Origin: an uncultured Clostridium sp.
GTDB lineage: Bacteria > Bacillota > Clostridia > Christensenellales > Borkfalkiaceae
DNA length: 8,847 nucleotides
NCBI GenBank assembly: GCA_900555925.1
Contig: USMU01000064.1
Location: 1-8,847 of the forward strand
Direction of reading: 5' to 3'
Shown here: positions 6,897 to 8,847 of the stretch, in pieces
How the letters are laid out: each line of letters starts with the position of its first letter
Numbering within the stretch: the first letter of the stretch is position 1
Program-made: the position numbers and the translations under genes
The notes under the pieces: model-generated
What the model was told of the DNA's origin: nothing
The model's database searches: none
The model's input: the letters and a program-made list of their open reading frames with translations, nothing else

Positions 6897-8618
6897 TCAG
6901 CCGCGCACGTTGGCCTTGACGATAACGACTTCTTCGTCGAGAGGCCGCACGGTATATTCCTTTACGCTTTCGGGAATGATAAACGTTTCCGCATAATGTA
7001 CTTCAAACGGCTCAAACGCGCCCGTCGGACTTTCGATAATCGCTCCTCTGCCGTCCACGACGTTCGCCTGAACGACGGAACCGTCCGTCTTCATGCGTTC
7101 CGTTCTACGGATATGGCAGCGGCGGGTCTCGATAAATTCCCGCTCGTGCAGGCCGGTATGCTCTTCGAGGTAGTCGTCCCGCTTTTCCACCGTTTCAAAG
7201 CGGTTGACGAGATTTTCCATTACCCAAGGCGTATCGCGGTACCATTGAATGACGTGCCGTCCGTGATTGATATGCACGGGGCGGGGCAAGCCGTCCAATC
7301 CGAGACGGGACCAATCCCACAGCTTAAAGGTAAAAATATACGGCGTCGCACTGATTTCGAGAACCATGGTGTCCGCCCCCGAACAGTGTACCGTACCCGC
7401 GGGAATAAGGAAATGGTCGTGCTTTTTCGCGGGAAGTTTATTCACATACTTTTCGGCGGGAAAAATCATTTCGCCCCTTTGCGCCGCTTCCAGATCGGCC
7501 AGCATGGCATCTTTGTCCACTCCCTCTTTGAGCCCCAGATATACATAGGCATCGTCCGCACAGTCGAGTATGTAATAGCTCTCGTCCTGCGTGTAATGCA
7601 TGCCGAAGGTATTCTGAATATATTCCGTCAGGGGGTGAACTTGCAGAGAGAGATTTTGTCCGCCCATCGTATCGAGGAAATCGAAACGAATGGGATATTC
7701 GTCCCCGAACCGCGCATGTACCTTTTCTCCCAAAAGAAGTCGCGGGCGATAAAACACCACGTCTATGGAGGGAACCTCTATTCTCACGTTCCCGAAACGC
7801 ATATAAATACTGTTTTCTTCGGGAACTCCGTCAAACGCCCAGGCATAGTTTGTCTCCGAACGGTCCAAGTCACACACTTCCTTCATCCACTGACCGCCCC
7901 AGACCTCGGGCGCAAAATAGGGAACCAGACGGAACGGACGGCTCGCAAACGTTTCGAGCCCCTTGCGCCAGCCGTCGCCGCTCACCATTTTCGGGCACCC
8001 CGCCGCATTTGTATCGAGCAGGTAGTCCGCCTTTTCCAGCATGTCGCGCTTGTGGCGGTCGGCCATGCGCCATTCTACGAAAAAACCCTGTTTGAACTTA
8101 GCGAGTTTATTGGCGGAAGCGTTGTCCGTCTTCCAGTTGGGAGTGCCCTTTTTGAATCGGCACTGAATCTCCCAGCGAGCCAAATCGAGATAGACGTATA
8201 AATCCCCCTCCGCGACGAGCGAAGCGCCCACGCCGATGACGCAGACGAGCCCCTTTGCCGTCTCTATCTCGCCTTTGAGCGCCGCCGCCTTGTTTTCGTC
8301 CAAAATGTCGGCAAGTTTCAGGGTATTCATGATTCCGAAAACTCTGTCGTCCGTGACGAAGGGGCGGATTTTTGCGTTATAAGCCTCGTCGCTCATCATC
8401 GCCTTATCCGAATCGAACCATTTTGCGTTCAGGAAGGAAAGCCCCTCTTTGACCTCGTTTTGCTCCACTTCGGTGTAGCAGTCAAAGACGATGACGAAAC
8501 GCTTTTTTCCTGCGGCGCGGCGGAGCAATTCCTCTCCGACCGCCCGATAGCCCTCCCATGCCTCGTAGCCCCGTATATTGAGTTCGGGGTATTTATCGTA
8601 ATTTCCGTAGCCTTTCAT
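6897..8618 (-). CDS. class I mannose-6-phosphate isomerase with extra N-terminal domain
   Basis: A 573-residue cytoplasmic protein. The part from about residue 228 onward matches class I phosphomannose isomerases, zinc enzymes that interconvert mannose-6-phosphate and fructose-6-phosphate. Seen: PYFAPEVWGGQW (233-244), IRFDFLDT (310-317), LSLQVHP (323-329) with metal ligands Gln326 and His328, DESYYIL (345-351) with ligand Glu346, VYLGLKEGV (359-367) and IPAGTVHCSG (405-414) with ligand His411. A second cupin-like lobe follows (about 500-570). The first ~225 residues are not part of a standard ManA (usually 300-400 aa). This region has a hydrophobic strand FVIVFDCYTE (41-50), a second GLVCVIGVGASLV (123-135) and a basic segment near VEWRMADRHKRD, faintly like a P-loop kinase fold that has lost its Walker motif. 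The start is ATG 8618 with GGAGGA 6 bases upstream; a longer in-frame reading lacks support and runs back over the upstream gene. It probably channels imported mannose into glycolysis together with the upstream ROK kinase. Confidence 0.88.
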   Translation of the reverse strand: MKGYGNYDKYPELNIRGYEAWEGYRAVGEELLRRAAGKKRFVIVFDCYTEVEQNEVKEGLSFLNAKWFDSDKAMMSDEAYNAKIRPFVTDDRVFGIMNTLKLADILDENKAAALKGEIETAKGLVCVIGVGASLVAEGDLYVYLDLARWEIQCRFKKGTPNWKTDNASANKLAKFKQGFFVEWRMADRHKRDMLEKADYLLDTNAAGCPKMVSGDGWRKGLETFASRPFRLVPYFAPEVWGGQWMKEVCDLDRSETNYAWAFDGVPEENSIYMRFGNVRIEVPSIDVVFYRPRLLLGEKVHARFGDEYPIRFDFLDTMGGQNLSLQVHPLTEYIQNTFGMHYTQDESYYILDCADDAYVYLGLKEGVDKDAMLADLEAAQRGEMIFPAEKYVNKLPAKKHDHFLIPAGTVHCSGADTMVLEISATPYIFTFKLWDWSRLGLDGLPRPVHINHGRHVIQWYRDTPWVMENLVNRFETVEKRDDYLEEHTGLHEREFIETRRCHIRRTERMKTDGSVVQANVVDGRGAIIESPTGAFEPFEVHYAETFIIPESVKEYTVRPLDEEVVIVKANVRG

Positions 8619-8624
8619 GTTTAC

Positions 8625-8630
8625 TCCTCC
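8625..8630 (-). promoter_or_regulatory. ribosome binding site deciding the start of the isomerase
   Basis: The minus strand reads GGAGGA, 6 bases before ATG 8618. It selects this start over the in-frame ATGs further upstream, which would overlap the ROK kinase gene in another frame. Confidence 0.75.
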
Positions 8631-8676
8631 GAATAGCTCTTTGATTTTCCTATATGTCTCTTTAATTTTTCCGCTT

Positions 8677-8847
8677 TTAACGGAGCGAAGCCGCTCCGAT
8701 AATTCCCGCCGAGTTGCCGAGCTGTGCGGCGAACGCTTTGACCGGCGCATAATTTTCCCCGTATACCTCTCTCCGCAAAGTTTCGTTGACCGCGGGCAGG
8801 AATAAATCCGCCGAAGCGGAAACCCCACCGCCGATGACGAAACATTC
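8677..8847 (-). CDS. ROK-family sugar kinase, C-terminal fragment (cut by window edge)
   Basis: The last 56 residues of an open reading frame that enters from the window end and stops at TAA (8679-8677). The translation includes ECFVIGGGVSASADLFL and, near the end, AAQLGNSAGIIGAASLR. The IGGGVS turn and the closing LGN-AGIIGAA motif are hallmarks of the C-terminal lobe of ROK kinases, which phosphorylate glucose, mannose, fructose or N-acetylated hexosamines with ATP. The catalytic Asp and zinc-binding cluster lie outside the window, so the substrate cannot be checked. ROK repressors share this lobe, but a regulator is less likely beside a ManA gene. The gene ends 58 bases before the isomerase start and is probably in the same operon. 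Mannokinase or glucokinase activity is inferred from the neighbour. Confidence 0.85.
   Translation of the reverse strand, partial: ECFVIGGGVSASADLFLPAVNETLRREVYGENYAPVKAFAAQLGNSAGIIGAASLR
8681..8698 (-). other. hairpin spanning the last codons of the ROK kinase gene
   Basis: CGGAGCG (8681-8687) and CGCTCCG (8692-8698) make a 7-base-pair GC-rich stem with a 4-base loop inside the codons just before the stop. Transcribed, it is followed by UUAAAAGCGG, with no U-run, so it is at most a weak terminator. It could slow 3' exonucleases or reflect chance codon choice. The rest of the 58-base spacer to the isomerase gene is A-rich and ends in the ribosome binding site. Confidence 0.35.

Noticed and set aside
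6627..8201. Plus-strand open reading frame (524 codons) opposite the isomerase and the binding-protein start
   Set aside because: It crosses an intergenic gap and two clear minus-strand genes and has no recognisable family motif.
8619..8828. 70-residue N-terminal extension of the isomerase
   Set aside because: It overlaps the end of the ROK kinase gene in another frame, is Arg/Lys/Ser-rich junk-like sequence, and the internal ATG at 8618 has its own GGAGGA.
1..8847. CRISPR arrays, tRNA/rRNA genes, insertion sequences
   Set aside because: No regularly spaced direct repeats, no tRNA-like cloverleaf in the short gaps, and no transposase reading frame or terminal repeats were seen; nearly all of the window is coding.

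Overview
The window is a compact, single-strand gene cluster with every supported gene on the minus strand. It reads as a carbohydrate-utilisation operon of a Gram-positive, Clostridia-like bacterium. The reasons are strong GGAGG ribosome binding sites before each complete gene, lipobox-type lipoproteins, a CUT1-type sugar ABC importer without its own ATPase, a surface protein with a C-terminal Cys-Gly-Ser/TM/Lys-Arg tail, and a moderate GC content. The placement is an inference. No rRNA, tRNA or taxonomic marker gene is present. An uncultured gut clostridium is my best guess.

In the order of transcription (high to low coordinates) the layout is as follows. (1) 8847-8677: C-terminal end of a ROK-family sugar kinase, cut by the window edge. 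(2) 8618-6897: a 573-aa class I phosphomannose-isomerase-like protein with an extra N-terminal domain. (3) 6896-6797: a 100-base gap holding two overlapping perfect inverted repeats. (4) 6796-5510: sugar-binding lipoprotein. (5) 5496-4594: MalF-type permease. (6) 4581-3694: MalG-type permease. (7) 3693-3628: a short gap with a stable hairpin. (8) 3627-1354: a large secreted protein with LGFP-like repeats and a Gly-Cys-Gly-Ser C-terminal membrane anchor. (9) 1339-11: a GH76-family lipoprotein, probable endo-alpha-1,6-mannanase. Gaps between genes 4-5, 5-6 and 8-9 are only 12-14 bases and each is essentially one ribosome binding site, so these genes are very likely co-transcribed.

Together the genes suggest an alpha-mannan or manno-oligosaccharide pathway. 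The GH76 lipoprotein would cut alpha-1,6-mannan at the cell surface, perhaps with the LGFP-like surface protein holding substrate or enzyme near the wall. The binding protein and two permeases would import the oligosaccharides, powered by a shared MsmX-like ATPase encoded elsewhere. Mannose released inside would be phosphorylated by the ROK kinase and converted to fructose-6-phosphate by the ManA-like isomerase. An intracellular alpha-mannosidase and a regulator are missing from the window and would be expected nearby. The most novel items are the large repeat surface protein with its GCGS-type tail, the N-terminal domain of the isomerase, and the paired palindromes in front of the binding-protein gene.
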